The notes under the pieces were generated by a model, which searched no databases, was not told the origin of the DNA, and was given only the letters and a program-made list of their open reading frames with translations. Both the position numbers and the translations under genes were made by a program. This document shows positions 32,701-47,000 of a DNA stretch of 64,000 nt, one piece after another (position 1 is the stretch's first letter; each line of letters starts with the position of its first letter). This stretch comes from Labyrinthula sp. Ha (lineage: Eukaryota; Sar; Bigyra; Labyrinthulida; Labyrinthulaceae), in NCBI GenBank assembly GCA_015227615.1, contig JAALGZ010000005.1, positions 930,001 to 994,000 on the forward strand, in the 5' to 3' direction.

Positions 32701-35700
32701 ATTCTATCGTTAGCTATTTTAACTACAAAACAGAACATGAAACCAATGTCATATTAATGGTTATCCATGTTTCTTCTAATCTATCCCCTTTATTTTGCTA
32801 GAAAATTATTTGAATTAAAAATTAAAATGTATAGCTCGCAGGTGGTGATAAATTATTTAAGACACCAGACCACTTTCTCTGGCTCGAAGTACATAAACTA
32901 TTTCCATCCATTCTTATTGCCGATATGTTAGCCTGTTGAAAAATATATTATAAAAGCCAAGTTAGCATAAAATTGCGGTACTTTTGCAAATTTCATCAAA
33001 GATCAGGCATATAGCTGAGCTTTGCTAAGAACCTTTATCATCATAAATTTCTGGAAACTCAGCACCTTAGAGTATGTAATATTTCTTAATTCATATGTTA
33101 TTTATATGCGTACTGATGATAATAGTTTCTATATCTTAATAAAGGTTGTTATATTTCGTGTAGCAACGATCTTATAGCCCTTTTCTATGTTGTCATACTT
33201 TTGTCACCTTCATTATAAAGCTAAAGAGGTAAAGACGTATCTATGAGATGTTACAAGTAACGATTTAAATAAATTTCTTTGACTTTGTATTCTCAAACGA
33301 TTGTCGAGTGGTAGAATAATTTATATCCTCAAAATCAATGGCCTTCCCTTCATATTTTTAACAAGAGATAATCTTATCCTAAACAAAGAATTTACAAACT
33401 GTACCCTTCAATACAACCTATACCGGGGTATACATCCACATCAAGAAATAAATAGAGTATGTCCCAAAACCTACCGGATGTATGATATATTATTTTTAAT
33501 CCATTTTTTAGCTATGAATAAGCTAATAAACAATGAAGAGGGGTTCACAAATGTTAAGGCAACGAATCGTATTTTCTTATCATAATTTTGTAACAAAAAA
33601 ATATTCAGAGGAGAACGACAAAACTGTAAGGTCTTGTCATATATATATATATATATATTTCACTTGTTCCATAACTTCTCTGTTTTTCATTAAGATTAAG
33701 GCTATTCCTAAATATTTCTTAGGTCTGTTTCTGTAATTTGTACAAATAGATTTGATACCATGAAAGAACATATTTTAGCGAAGATGAAACTAAGGAAATT
33801 TTAGGGGAAAGAGACACATTAGAGAACATGTTATCCAATGCACAAAATAATAGATAGACATAGCTATGAGGCTAATGAGACTCTTTCAAAAGTTACTGCA
33901 AAATCTATGTTTGTTCAATCAAACTAACAATTGGAGGTGTCGCGCTTTGGTCAACATGTACTTAAGAAAACTCTTAAGGTTAATTATTGACAAGTATGTA
34001 CAGAATGTAGAGAAGATGTAAGAAATCAATCAATTTAAACAAATACCTATAAAGAATGTTTTAGATTTATAATAAAAGATAACGAACCAATCAAAAGAAA
34101 ATATTGATACAACTTTTTATGCTCTTAAATGGGCCACCATATACCTTCAACACAAATATGTTTATGATTTGAGTTTAGTTATCATGATCGTACAATAAAT
34201 GTCACGAGGAAACAGGTGCTTGCAACATGTTTTGTATTCAACACTCTGGATATTACCCCCATGAATATCAACGATAAGTACCTATTGACACTCACCCTCT
34301 GCAAAAATGACCATCGAAATATAGTTTCTGCATAGAAATTCTTTTCATTTTAACAAACAGGGTAACTAAAACATTCTAAATAAATTAGATTCAATTTTCT
34401 TCTGCTGAAAACATCTTGCAGAAAAATCAACACTTAAAATTGTAGGACGAAGAGCCATTAAAAAACATTAACAGATTGTGTTTTAACAATATATATATGT
34501 GATACCAACGTTTCTACTTCTAAACAGCTCTTACCACAACAAACTTTCAAGTTTAAGGAGTTGAATTTTTTAGTTCAAACCTGAAACTTGCATGTATTTT
34601 TTTGCAAAGCTGCCAGTCCATTCAATGATAAGAAAGAAAAAAATGTGATATGACTTCTTGGTCGTGTACATGTTCCAAAATAAAAATGAACAAAAAATGC
34701 CGAACCTTATGATATTTCCATATTAAAAATATTAACTTAAAGCTAATACATGTCTAGTCATCACCTACCTATCAAATTTGTGGTCACATAACGGAATTAA
34801 GTCGAATTTAGAAAAAATCTAGTATCTATATAACTATCCTCTTCCAATACATATGTGGTATATTTTTGAGATGAAAGAATGTTTTTCTAATATTCAGTGC
34901 AAAAGTTAAAGTTTGTAATAAAATTATTTTTTACAAAATATTTAGCATGAAAAGGAGTGCTTGTAAACTCGTGATCGAAGGCTCAATGCATAAAACGCCA
35001 TAATCAATAGAACACAGCACGCTGATCAAAATAGTAAGTGTAGGAAAACCTTTATATAGAAATAATAAGAAACTTAACCAATGGAATTGTTAAGGTTTAA
35101 TAGTGTAACCTTATCTCGAAGAGTCCTAAAATCCTATAACAAGAAATTTTATGTTGAGTAAATCTTCTATATAGCGCAACTCCTTGTAGAAAATAATCTT
35201 AGTTCTTATGTTATTTTGGTTCCAGAAATAATTGGAGCTATACTAAGATAAGACCCAACTATCATATGCTCTTACAAAGTTACTCTAATTAGCTCGTATA
35301 TTGGAATTACCCAAGTGTTAGGTATAGATATCGTTGTGTATTGCTTAGCCCATGAATAATATCCGGTACAGATATGGCCATAAGTTCCTACCGCAGTTAA
35401 CGGTAACTATCGGCACTTAATTTCCCTAATTCAGGTTTGCAGCTATCTCCAATAACAAAGCTGTTAAATGTTATGAAGTTCACGGTAATATTGTTAAGAA
35501 CAATAATTCCATTAGCTCTCTGCGAACCAAAAATTTACTCCTGAATGTTAATTTCAATCGATAATTCTGTTTTTATTGAACCAGGTTTTGCTTGTAGCTT
35601 GATTATTAGATTTGAGATTAGTACAAAAACATATCTAACAACTTATAAACTTTTGAGTTTTAAGCACTTTAAATTATTTTTTATTTCGTTCTTTACATAT

Positions 35701-38700
35701 CAACCTATATTTTAGGGAAACTATCTCAAATTCACAAAATGTTTGCTTCAAATATTTCATGGGTTATGAAGTAAAAAAATGTATTCCTAGTATTTTTAAC
35801 TACCTTTTGGCTCCTCTAAGACAAAGTTAGATGCTAAAAATTTGATTCATGTAGGGCTTCAAATAACATCGTTTTGATATATCCATTTCAAATTGACTGG
35901 AGATACGGGGCAACGTGTTAAAAAACTTCTGCAGATTACAATATGTAGCTCTTTTGTTGAAGATATGGCTTATATTAAGCAACTGTAGCTTCTTTTTTTA
36001 CTTGCTACCGGGTAGTCGAAACTATTACCTTTTTTCAATACAACATAAGAAACCTATAACCAAAAACTTATGATTAACTCTCCTAGAAAGATTTAAATAT
36101 ACTGAAAACCTTTAATAATTATCTCCAGTCTAAAATCTTTAAATGAAAAACCGATGCATATATAGAGAGTATAAAACACGATTACCGAAGTTATTATATG
36201 AAATACTTGTTAAGTTCTGTCGCGAAAGCTTCCTCAATTATAGCATTGTAACCTGCCAGTTATGTTACATTGACGAAATCTTTTCTACCCTATATTCCTT
36301 CAGAGATTTTGATAGGGGTGGAGACTCTAAGGCCTAAAAGGGAATATTTTAAGGGTTCTTTTCATTAAGTTTACACATCTTTAGGAAAATATGCATTCAA
36401 ATTAGTCCACAAGGAGAACAGGCCATTAAGCAAACTTATTCCTTCCCCACAATGGTGATTTTTACCGTGTTTAACAAGTAATTTTTATATTTTCTTCTTC
36501 TATTTAGATGCAGCGAAGACAACCTTTGCGGTATAAATCAAATATTGCAATCATGGATATCTAAGAATGCAAAATCTCTCAGTTTTGATATTATCTTATT
36601 TTTTTGCTCTAGATAACTCAAACAAAATAAAGTAAAATAGTATGATCTTTCAAATAGATTTTAACAAAGTTTTAAATTGTTTCAAAGAAAATTTATTATT
36701 GGGTTATAAAACAGGCTTTGTGGGATCCAACTCGTGTAATACCCCAACAAATATCCAACTAGAGCTTGAACAGACAAAATTAATGAAAATACTGAATGAA
36801 GTTAGGCAATTAAGCGCATTAATTTGAGAGTTGAAATCTTATTTATAGACTCGATAACAAAATGCTCTATGTTCAGGATCTCAGAAACTCTGAGAAAGGA
36901 TAATATTAAATGTAAAGTTTTCCTGAATGAGTGATATCCTGTGACAAGACAATTTGAACAACCTTTTAAGTTGGTATTATGGGTACTATGGTTTGTTTCT
37001 AGTGTTTTCGTAGTGGAATCCGGGGCTCCCTCATTAAACACAGCGATAGATACTTCACTTAAACGCAGTTGATCTAACAGTGAGTAATACAATAGCCAAC
37101 AATGATTTTTGCTTCTTAAAATATCAGGAATTTTCATTCTATGGCTCTTTATGGCTACCGATTAGAAATTTATTAATAAAAAATAATATTTTTAAACCTT
37201 TTACTAAATATAGCTATAAACTTCTCTGCCATATCATTGCAATTTGGTATATAGAAATATATTTGGCTCCTAAAGTCTTACACCAAATAAAGATACAAAA
37301 TTAAAATTAATCTGGTACATAAATGGGTAACCCTATTTACATAATGTATATGCATTTGGTTCAATAGTAACAGCGTATTTTATGAACGTTTCCTATATAT
37401 TTAACCCAAGAAAGTGTCGATCTCAACTTCTTCCGCATAGCGTTACTTCATGTGCTTCAGAAATTACCTTTGCAAAATTTCTAAGTACTATTTTCGCTTT
37501 CACAAAACTTTTGTGTGGTTTCTTGACTGTATTATTTTGTTTGACATCCAGTAGAAAGATGGGATATGTAAATTAACAAATCTCTCAAACTATCGAAACG
37601 TGACGTTGATTATCTTAACTATCGTTATTTTGTCATTAATCCAATTAAAGAATAAACCATGTATTCTACCTATCCACAACAATGGCAACGGTTTAAAGAA
37701 ATAAATGGATATACCTTTAATTACACCCTAAAAACGAACATTACCTTGGACATCTTGGAAATATATTTTTTATTGAATTTCCCGGTCAGAGTAATCTGTA
37801 ATTCTCTATATTTTACATGCTGACGTCATGGCCTACTGAATTCCATATTTTAGTTCTATAATAAAAGGTAGTTGAAAGTATTGATTTTGGAAACGTGAGA
37901 TCCCATGGTTTTGTTTAATAGAAAGAACCATGATGAACCTCATTAATCAGATTCAGCACAAGTGGCTTCCATGGGTGCATTTGCTACTCTAATGTTGTCA
38001 CGAACCATCTCTTGAACCAACATAAACATTGCTTTAAGTTTGATTATATACTATTAGTCAAGCAAATTTCCACCACATTGATATTTTTTTTGATGACGTA
38101 GCTAATGTCAGAGCCAAAAAAAAGTACTTTCTTATAAAATCAAGAGATTCAAACTTGTGGTTAAGGAAGGTAATATTGCCTTTACAGAAATTGTTGAAAT
38201 ATATCCCATGCTTCTGTAGACTGTACCTTTGGCACCTTAATCGCGGGAAATTTCACTGAAAGTAACTTTCATTTTACGAATTTTGATTATATACCTCAAA
38301 CTAGTAGCACTTCCTTGCTATGTTACCTAAGAACGCAGTCGCTTGTAAAAACTTAATCATAGGATCACCTAGCGCTTGTAGTTTCTTGCATGCGTCCCAT
38401 TATACTAAAGCCTGAATAGTTTCTACAATAAAAAATAAAATTTTTATTTGATTTAAGAAAAATCGATTTAGTTACAAAAATATTCCCAAATTAAAATTGG
38501 TTCTTGATTTTAATACAGCCTATATATTTGTTTATTATAATTCGGCTTTTTTGTTTCTTGAAGGATGAGCTTGTACTTCTCACTGTGCAACGAGTATCAT
38601 CATTCAATCAACATAGTCATATAACCAATTTTATCCTAATAGAATAGGGATTGGCTCTGCCTAAGTAGCATATAACTCAGGTTAGTATGGTGGATATGAG

Positions 38701-41700
38701 AAACCATGGTGGGCACTATATTTTATGACGTCCTTCAACTTTTATTCCATATCTACCGTACTCAATACCCCTACCATCATACAAGAACGATAATTTTGTC
38801 TAGCTTTCGCTTTCCGCTAGACTACAATCACAAAAGGCTACTTTCAAATTTATGACGTACCAGGTGGTTCTCCTGAGTTAAGTTTAGTTGTTATATATAC
38901 TCTTATGTAACAGGAAAGAACGGTCAGTTCCACCAGTAAGAATATTATTTGTATAAGAACGAACGAAACCAAAATCTTGACTCCTCAGATTCCAAATATA
39001 TGCGTGCAAGAGTAAGTATTAAGTAACAGGTTCTTATAATCTCCACAAGAGAATAAAAAAATTAAATTGCTACGGTAATTACATTCAAGTAAAAAAATGA
39101 ATGAAAATATTGATTATTAAAGATATATTTCATAGGAAATTATTAACTATTAGTTTAATTTTTGAATATTTCTTATCACCACTGTCCGTTAAATAAAGGT
39201 TTCTAAAGTTTGGAGCATATTTAAGCTTTAACAACTCCTGCACAGCTGAATCATTTTTATCTGAAACTCTTTTATCGATACATTATTAATTCATTAAGTG
39301 CAATTTAGATTATGAAGATTAAAACTTATATTAAAATGTTTTCATCTTCGCAACATCAATTAAAATTTGGTATATATTTATATATTATTGAACATCAATA
39401 GGCTAGAAATAATATTATGTTCCCAATTCTCTAGAAAAGTGTAAGATATCACTGTACTCAATAATTTCTAGAAAATTGAAATTTATTTGATTTTTAAAAG
39501 GCGGCTTGAAATCTCATCAACTAGTAAGCTTTCATATGATCAAATTTTAATCTATATATATTTTGTAACCAAGTAGCAATTCAAAAAATACATTGGAGGT
39601 GCTACTCCAGCCCCACAAAGGTTTGCTATATAATAGATATAATGCAAAGAATTAGTTAAGTAGTTAGGTTATCCATAGTTAGCGTAAGAAAAAACACGGT
39701 TGTTAATTACACTATCTAACAAAAAAAAATAATCAATTGAAGTCAAATCCAAGCCTAGAGTTTAATATTGGTAAATAGAAAACATGAAAATTTCTTGCAT
39801 TGATGGGAGTCACAATAACACAAACCACCTAATGCCATACCTACAACATACGATTTAGGTTCAATAAGCCCATTTTCTCATTTCTTTGAATAATATTCTA
39901 TTAGACCATATTATTCAGGGAAATAGTTTTTACTTTAATTTTTGTTAGTTTAACTATATGTCTCTATTTATGTTTTTGTAAATAGTTCAATATATTTTTT
40001 TGCAGGAAGAAGTACCTACCAAATGTTTTGGTTTTTTTGGCTCTATGTTTACTTTGCTCATGGAAATAAAAGTTTCGTTCAATTAACAGGTTCTATAGTA
40101 TCCTTGTTTAAAACAGCTTATTATGGAATCCTTTAATTAATTTTTTATATTCTTTCTTTTAAATTTCACTAGGTGTATGTATTTTATAAAATGAAACGTG
40201 TTTTGATATGTAGTTTTTGCAATATAGTTGAAATAACTTCAATAATAATGCAGTTTGGAGCTATGCTATATTAAATCCGCTTATGAAAAGCGGCTGAAGA
40301 CTTAAAGGTATATAGTTTAATCATTTCAGATTATTCTTTCTATCATAGGACCTGAATTCGAGAATACTTTGCATGCAAGGGTTGATCTTAGTTTCGGATG
40401 TATCTAAAATAGTACAAACATATTGGTGCCAAATGAGACTAGCTTTCAAATCATATATATTTCTTGACACAAAATTGCCGAATCAACCCACAAAGTTATC
40501 CTTAAGTTAGGGCACTTGCGGTTCTCATATTCTTACCTTTTGGTAACTTCCCACTGTTCCTGATTTTTTTACCAAAAAACTAACTACCGAATGTATCCTC
40601 AAGATATGAATATATGATGCTACTAAAAAAAGGAAGTAAGAGGGCTCCTGTATGAAGCTTATTGGCCAAAGTATTCTACTGTTGCATTAGTGTTTTACTG
40701 TAGCTTCAAGAAAGTATCATACTTTTACCGTAGAGGCTTTCTCCTAAGTTTTTTTTGACCTTAGCATGATTTATAAAAGAGAGAATTAGAATGAAAAGTG
40801 AGTAATTTTATAGACCTAGGGGTAAGAGCTCAGGCCAACCCTTGTATGCTCGAGTCAATTTTCTTTGAAAAATTGCTGAGACTATCGAGACGTATTAAGA
40901 TTAGTAATCACTTGTTTTTCTCAACAGACTTGTCTATTTGTTTTTTTCTTGGAGAATATACCTGTAAGTACCTCTAACTACTTGGGTGACCTTTTCTATG
41001 AAGCTGAATTTCTTCTAACCTAAATTGTTTCTATCGAATTTAATGAAATTTCACATGTACAATACAAAGCATATAGTGGTATATAAAGAAAGACTATTAT
41101 ACAACTTAAACACCAATAATATACCCCTATATTTCTTAATTTATTGTGCTTTGTAGTTCTTATTTTCCCCTCTATAGCTTTTGTGCAATGGGTATTCTTT
41201 TAGCTTTCTCTGGGTTATTTCGAGAATACGGTACTAACTTACTAATATAATGACATCTAAGAAGTGATAATCTCTCAAGCTTTAAACCGCCTTAATGACC
41301 AGGACATATAATGAAACCTAGAGCTTTGGGACTATGTTCCTAAGATCTACCCTATCTCTTGTTCGATGAAACCATTGTGGTAATTATGTATGAATGTATT
41401 GTGAAAGAGAAGAACAAAAAAATGGAAAAAACTATATATATATTAAGTTATGTATCATGAATTTAACTACATGACATGGAAGTTATGATTGTAACCTTTC
41501 TCTTTCTTGTATGAGTGTGCAGTTATCGCCCAGTACAGTAGTTAGAACCCCTCAGAAGCAAATACACAGCAGAAAAAAAATATTTAATGGAGTAATACTT
41601 ATTTTGATAGCTATTGAATAATATCATGTACTGAAGTTTACTAAGTTATTTTCTAAGCTCGACCTTTTTAATTTTTGCTGTGTTGCCTGCTTCTCTATCC

Positions 41701-41916
41701 ATAAAAAATCCAAAGTTTCCTTGTCTAGATGTGAACTAACCAAATTTAATACTGTTTTTTTAGAATTTAAAGTATTAATATATCATTTTGTCTCACATCC
41801 ACTACACTTATGATTTATTTGGTTTGGAACGCTGCTGTTTTTTAAGCGAAGTTGCTGTGCTGGGAGTCAACTTTACAGTGGTGCGTTACCATAAACAGGA
41901 CTTCATGATTAGTATC
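29761..41916. other. 12 kb AT-rich stretch without recognisable genes
   Basis: Only short open frames with no recognisable product occur, including a short hydrophobic-start frame divergent from the PUFA synthase gene near 29850-30003. A (AT)10 microsatellite lies at 33639-33658. No RNA gene or mobile element was recognised. Confidence 0.5.
33639..33658. repeat. (AT)10 microsatellite
   Basis: Ten uninterrupted AT units are seen directly. Confidence 0.9.
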
Positions 41917-41925
41917 TTTTGGGCC
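41917..41925 (-). promoter_or_regulatory. TTTTGGGCC block upstream of Hsp70
   Basis: It is the reverse-orientation form of the GCCCAAAA core found upstream of the FY-repeat and cyclophilin genes, 119-127 bp before the Hsp70 ATG. Confidence 0.35.
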
Positions 41926-41951
41926 AGATAACCCAGATAGAATATCCCCGA

Positions 41952-41969
41952 TTCTAGAATCTTCTAGAA
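41952..41969 (+). promoter_or_regulatory. Heat shock element of Hsp70
   Basis: TTCTAGAATCTTCTAGAA is four perfect alternating nTTCn/nGAAn units, 75 bp before the ATG. This is the canonical binding site of trimeric heat shock factor, so the gene is likely heat-inducible. Confidence 0.9.
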
Positions 41970-42043
41970 AAAGTTTCCTGCAAAACCATAACAAAAATAC
42001 CACAAAATAAAATCCAAAACAAGGAAAAAAGAGAATCCAAAAA

Positions 42044-44056
42044 ATGTCTGTTGAAGGAATCGGAATCGGTATCGACTTAGGTACGACTTACTCCTGCGTG
42101 GGATGCTGGCAAAACGACCAAGTAGAAATCATTGCAAACGACCAAGGAAATAGAACTACTCCTTCTTATGTTGCTTTTACGGAAACTGAGAGATTAATTG
42201 GGGATGCTGCCAAATCTCAGGTGTCTATGAACCCATTTAACACTGTGTTTGATGCTAAGAGACTTATTGGAAGAAAATTTAGTGATCCTGCTGTTCAATC
42301 TGATATCAAACACTTTCCGTTCAAAGTGGTTGCTGGAGCTAATGACAAACCTATGATTCAGGTTGATTACAAGGGAGAGAGCAAAACATTTGCTGCTGAG
42401 GAAGTTTCATCTATGGTTCTAACAAAAATGAAAGGAACTGCGGAGGCTTTCCTTGGACAAGAAGTTAAGAACGCAGTGGTTACAGTACCTGCTTATTTTA
42501 ATGATAGCCAGAGACAAGCAACTAAAGACGCTGGAGTAATTGCTGGACTTAATGTTCTGAGAATTATCAACGAACCTACAGCTGCTGCTATCGCTTACGG
42601 TCTTGATAAGAAGGAAGGAGAGAGAAACGTGTTGATCTTTGACTTGGGTGGAGGAACCTTTGATGTGTCTTTATTGACAATTGAAGAAGGTATTTTCGAA
42701 GTTAAAGCTACAGCTGGAGATACTCACTTAGGTGGGGAAGATTTTGACAACACTCTGGTTGATTACTTTATGAAGGAGTTCAAGAGGAAGTTCAAGAAGG
42801 ATATGAGCTCAAACGAGAGATCGAAAAGAAGACTAAGAACTGCATGTGAAAGAGCAAAAAGAACTTTGTCCTCCTCACACCAAGCCTACATTGAGATTGA
42901 TGGTCTTTTCGAAGGTGTTGATTTTACCTCTCAGATTACGAGAGCAAGATTTGAAGACCTTAATATGCATTTCTTCAGAGCTTGTATGGAGCCAGTAGAA
43001 AAGGTATTGAGAGATGCTAAGATGTCCAAGGGAGAAGTTCACGAAGTGGTATTAGTCGGTGGATCCACTCGTATCCCTAAAGTACAGGAAATGCTTAAGG
43101 ACTTTTTCAATGGCAAAGACCCGTGCAAGAACATTAATCCAGATGAAGCTGTAGCATATGGAGCCACAGTACAAGCTGCAATTTTAACCACTGGAGGCGA
43201 TTCTGCTAAGTTGAATGATCTGTTGCTGCTTGATGTAACTCCTTTGAGTCTTGGACTTGAAACTGCTGGTGGTGTTATGACTACACTTATTGCGAGAAAC
43301 ACAACTATTCCTGCGAAAAAGACACAAACATTCTCAACCTACGCTGACAACCAACCTGGGGTATTGATTCAAGTGTTTGAAGGAGAGCGTTCAATGACAA
43401 AAGACAACAACTTGCTAGGTAAGTTTCAACTTGATGGTATTCCTCCTATGCCTAGAGGAGTTCCACAAATTGAAGTGTGTTACGATATTGATGCTAACGG
43501 TATTTTGAATGTTTCAGCAGTTGAAAAGAGTACTGGAAAGGAGAACAAGATTACTATTACCAATGATAAAGGAAGGCTCTCTAAGGAAGATGTTGAAAGA
43601 ATGGTTGCAGAAGCTGAGAAATTTAAAGCTGATGATGAAAAAATTAAAGAAAAGATTGAAGCTAAGAATGGCTTGGAGAACTATTGCTTCAGTATGAAGA
43701 ACAGTCTTAATGAAGAGAAGTTAAAGCCACATATTCCTGAAGATGATAAGAAGAAGCTTGAAGAGAAAATTGATGACACATTAAAATGGCTAGACGAGCA
43801 TCAAGAAGAGAATAAAGAAATCTACGAAGAAAAACAAAAAGAAGTCGAAGGTGTTGCAAATCCAATTATGATGGCAGCATATCAGAAAGCTGGTGGTGGA
43901 GCAGGCGGAATGCCTGGAGGTATGCCAGGTGGAATGCCTGGAGGAATGCCGGGTGGTATGCCTGGAGGAATGCCAGGTGGCTTCCCAGGAGGAGCACCAG
44001 GCGGAGCTCCACCACAAGGTGGGGCTGGTGGACCAAGTGTTGAGGAAGTTGATTAA
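42044..44056 (+). CDS. HSP70: Cytosolic Hsp70 chaperone
   Basis: The 670-residue protein is intron-free. The N-terminal ATPase domain shows [11 protein letters not shown], the [10 protein letters not shown] phosphate loop and [17 protein letters not shown]; the substrate-binding domain follows ([13 protein letters not shown]). The C-terminal tail has a run of GGMP repeats and ends in EEVD, the signal of cytosolic/nuclear Hsp70s that binds TPR co-chaperones such as Hop and CHIP. No signal or transit peptide precedes the [13 protein letters not shown] start. It folds nascent and stressed proteins in cycles of ATP hydrolysis with J-proteins. A perfect heat shock element lies 75 bp upstream, so this copy is probably the inducible one. 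The start codon context is A-rich. An attaaa at about 44131 could serve as a polyadenylation signal. Confidence 0.98.
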   Translation: MSVEGIGIGIDLGTTYSCVGCWQNDQVEIIANDQGNRTTPSYVAFTETERLIGDAAKSQVSMNPFNTVFDAKRLIGRKFSDPAVQSDIKHFPFKVVAGANDKPMIQVDYKGESKTFAAEEVSSMVLTKMKGTAEAFLGQEVKNAVVTVPAYFNDSQRQATKDAGVIAGLNVLRIINEPTAAAIAYGLDKKEGERNVLIFDLGGGTFDVSLLTIEEGIFEVKATAGDTHLGGEDFDNTLVDYFMKEFKRKFKKDMSSNERSKRRLRTACERAKRTLSSSHQAYIEIDGLFEGVDFTSQITRARFEDLNMHFFRACMEPVEKVLRDAKMSKGEVHEVVLVGGSTRIPKVQEMLKDFFNGKDPCKNINPDEAVAYGATVQAAILTTGGDSAKLNDLLLLDVTPLSLGLETAGGVMTTLIARNTTIPAKKTQTFSTYADNQPGVLIQVFEGERSMTKDNNLLGKFQLDGIPPMPRGVPQIEVCYDIDANGILNVSAVEKSTGKENKITITNDKGRLSKEDVERMVAEAEKFKADDEKIKEKIEAKNGLENYCFSMKNSLNEEKLKPHIPEDDKKKLEEKIDDTLKWLDEHQEENKEIYEEKQKEVEGVANPIMMAAYQKAGGGAGGMPGGMPGGMPGGMPGGMPGGMPGGFPGGAPGGAPPQGGAGGPSVEEVD

Positions 44057-47000
44057 GCTGAGTCTAATTGAAATAAGTGCTTAAGTTTCTCTCTGATCCT
44101 TTCTACTATGTTTAGTTCTGGTTCAATGCTATTAAAGGCTAAAATGATGGCTAGTGTTTCTTAAAAAAAATCAAACATGAAAAATGGATATGCCATGATG
44201 CAAATTTTAGTTACGTATTGTCTATATGAAGTACCTTTGGCTAAGGTAAAATTAAGATCAAGTTAACTAGGGTTGATCTTGAAGATAGTATAGAGGTTTT
44301 AGGCTTCGGAGTTAATTCTGGTGAATGCTTGAACGTAGAGCTAGAACTACAGAAACCAATGTGGTTTAGATTTGATTTTTCGCAATGTTGGTCAAACTAG
44401 ATAGGCTCACACGGCGGCGGACTACAAATAAGACTTTAGTTCATGAAAACAGAAAAACAAAAAATGCAGGCAATTACCAGAACACCTTTTAAAAATATTT
44501 CGTTGGAAACAATTTAACCTCACAGAAAAAGAACGATTGGTGTACAATCCAAAACCCCACAAAATTGAAGCGCCATACTCTCATAGCTTCTGTCTAAAAC
44601 ATGTTTTTCTGCAATTAAGTACATTGGGTGAATTTATTGAAATAATTTTGCATCTCTTACCTTCAAGAACAGTTTTCTAATAGGTGGCTCAGCTCTGTAT
44701 AGAGTTTCATTTAGATTTTCAGTGAGTCAAGTTTTGCCACACCATCATTTTGCTCAAGAGTGATGAAGAGATAGCTTATTTCTTATTTTCACTTGAAACA
44801 CCTCATTAAAAATTTCTGACTCTATAGCTCCATGTTAAGAAACAAAACGCTTTTTCTAGTGCTGCAATGTTAATTTAAGAAGTATTGCAAAGCACCTGTA
44901 TCCTATTTCGTTGAAAAGGAGAACTATGGGTCACATTTCAAAGACACTGCATCCAGCACAACAACTGTTTCACAGGTCATAGTATTGTTAAACAACAGTT
45001 TAAATACCTTTAAAATGAATAGTAAAGTCCTTTTCTAATAAAATTAAAACACATTAATCTCAGCCGAAGTTCAAAGAAAGAGTTTGACTCGATTAGACTC
45101 AGTATTTAGACACCATGGAGATTAAACAAAACGTCTAATTGCTTATTAAAAGTTTAAATTCTTCACCATGACAGTTCTTTCAATGCTAAATTTGATGAAG
45201 GGCTTGCGTTTAGTGGGTTTGTATACATATTTTACTATCAACTATACCACTCTTTCTATTAGTTCTACAATAGCGCTTGATTTCGGTACATGTTTCTTGG
45301 AACGGGACAAGTTCCTTCAAGATTTGTGTAAACAAAACTTATATTCCTTCGTTAGTAAGGCACTTCAATCCTAGATACTTAAAATGTTAAACTAGGAACT
45401 CTCTCTGGAATATTCCATACAGTGTGCACATTATGTTTCTTTATCTCGAACCTAGTGTGAATCTTGATTACCTGAGAAGGTAGCTACTATGATAAACGCA
45501 TTTACACAACCGATTTAATAGTACTTAGAAGGTATTGCTTCTTTATTAATATTCTCTAATTTTAAATAATGCTCCTATTCTTCTTAGCAAAAGAAATGTT
45601 ATAGCCAAACTACTAACTTTTAAGAAAAAAATGAGTATTTTTTCTTTGGAAGAATACTGAAGTTCAGGAATGTATTTAAAGCAAGAATGAAAGAAAAAAT
45701 TATCAAAACAGAAATATACTAGAGTTAAGAATTTATGGGAGGTGAAGGTTGGAAACGTGAAACTTATAGCACTTTGGGTACCAAAATCGTTTTAGAAAAA
45801 TACATTGTCAGATGAAAATTGAATAGAGGTAGCTAAGCGATACTAATAATGACAATGAAGCTCTAAACTGAACTAAATATCTCAAAACCCAAGCATAACT
45901 TAATTTCAAAAACGCTATTTTAAAAGAGGAAGTGTCTTGGCCGTTTCTAGTTTTTAACTTCAGATTCAGTACTTTCAGTAACAGTTAACCTATTCCAGTA
46001 ATGCTTATTTAACAGTCAAAACTAATGACGTGGCTTTGTGTATACGGTTATTCCAATGCAGAAGATAATTCTAGATCAAATCTAAAGAAGAAAGAAAATT
46101 TAGTATTGGAAACCCATATGAAAAGACTTTGTTAAGACTATGAGTCAAAATACTCAACTTCACAGTTGATATAAAGTACCAGGAATCATTTTATGGTTTA
46201 GGAAGAGTGCAAAATGTAGCATATTAACTCGAACGCGGTCAATTAGCACCTCATACCTTACAAGTTGTAATAGGAAGAAACAGTAAATCTTATTTTATAC
46301 TTCTGAACTCCAATAATACAAGAGTAAGCCCTACTAAATGAAACTGAAATTATTACTTTCCTTCATGAATAAATTCCGGTTGGGATTCTTTTAGCACAGT
46401 TAGTTTTCCTCCGAGTTTTGCCAGGCCATACAATGAGTTGAGAATGTTTTAGTCGAGAAAATGAATAGAGTTATTTTAATAAAGTTTTAAGCGTCTTACA
46501 ATATGGATTTGAATGATGAGACAATTACCACAGTTACAAAAGTCATAAACATATGAAAAATGCAAGTAGATGTATCTTTTTCTACAGAAAATCTCCAGCT
46601 AGTCTAGAATGTATGATGCTACTTGCAATAGCTTAGTTGCAGTGGCTTAGAGACCTAAAATGACCCCTAAATACTTTAGAATATAATAGCTACAATAGAA
46701 CATACTTAGAAATATCAGTAAGAACATGGTATAGCTATTTCTATTTTGGCCAATATTTACTTTTACTGGTGTTGACATAAAGCTCAATTCTGTAAAAAAG
46801 AAAATAATATTGTAGTTGGAAAATTTAATTTCAGCAAAGGTTCAGTTTAAAGTGCATTTAAGCCAAGTAATTACTACAAGAAACTCTTAGTAGCCATGTT
46901 AAATACTCGTCGTACAGTAAGTAACTAACTGAATTTCATATGTTTCCGCTAAATTTGTATGCAAAGTTTATTTTTCTGGAGCTTAAGTACCAAAACTAAT

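Noticed and set aside
36802-37137. 111-residue minus-strand frame
   Set aside because: No recognisable features, overlapped by other short frames, and stop density around it looks random.
43790-44017. Repetitive frame opposite the Hsp70 tail
   Set aside because: It is the antisense reading of the GGMP repeats.
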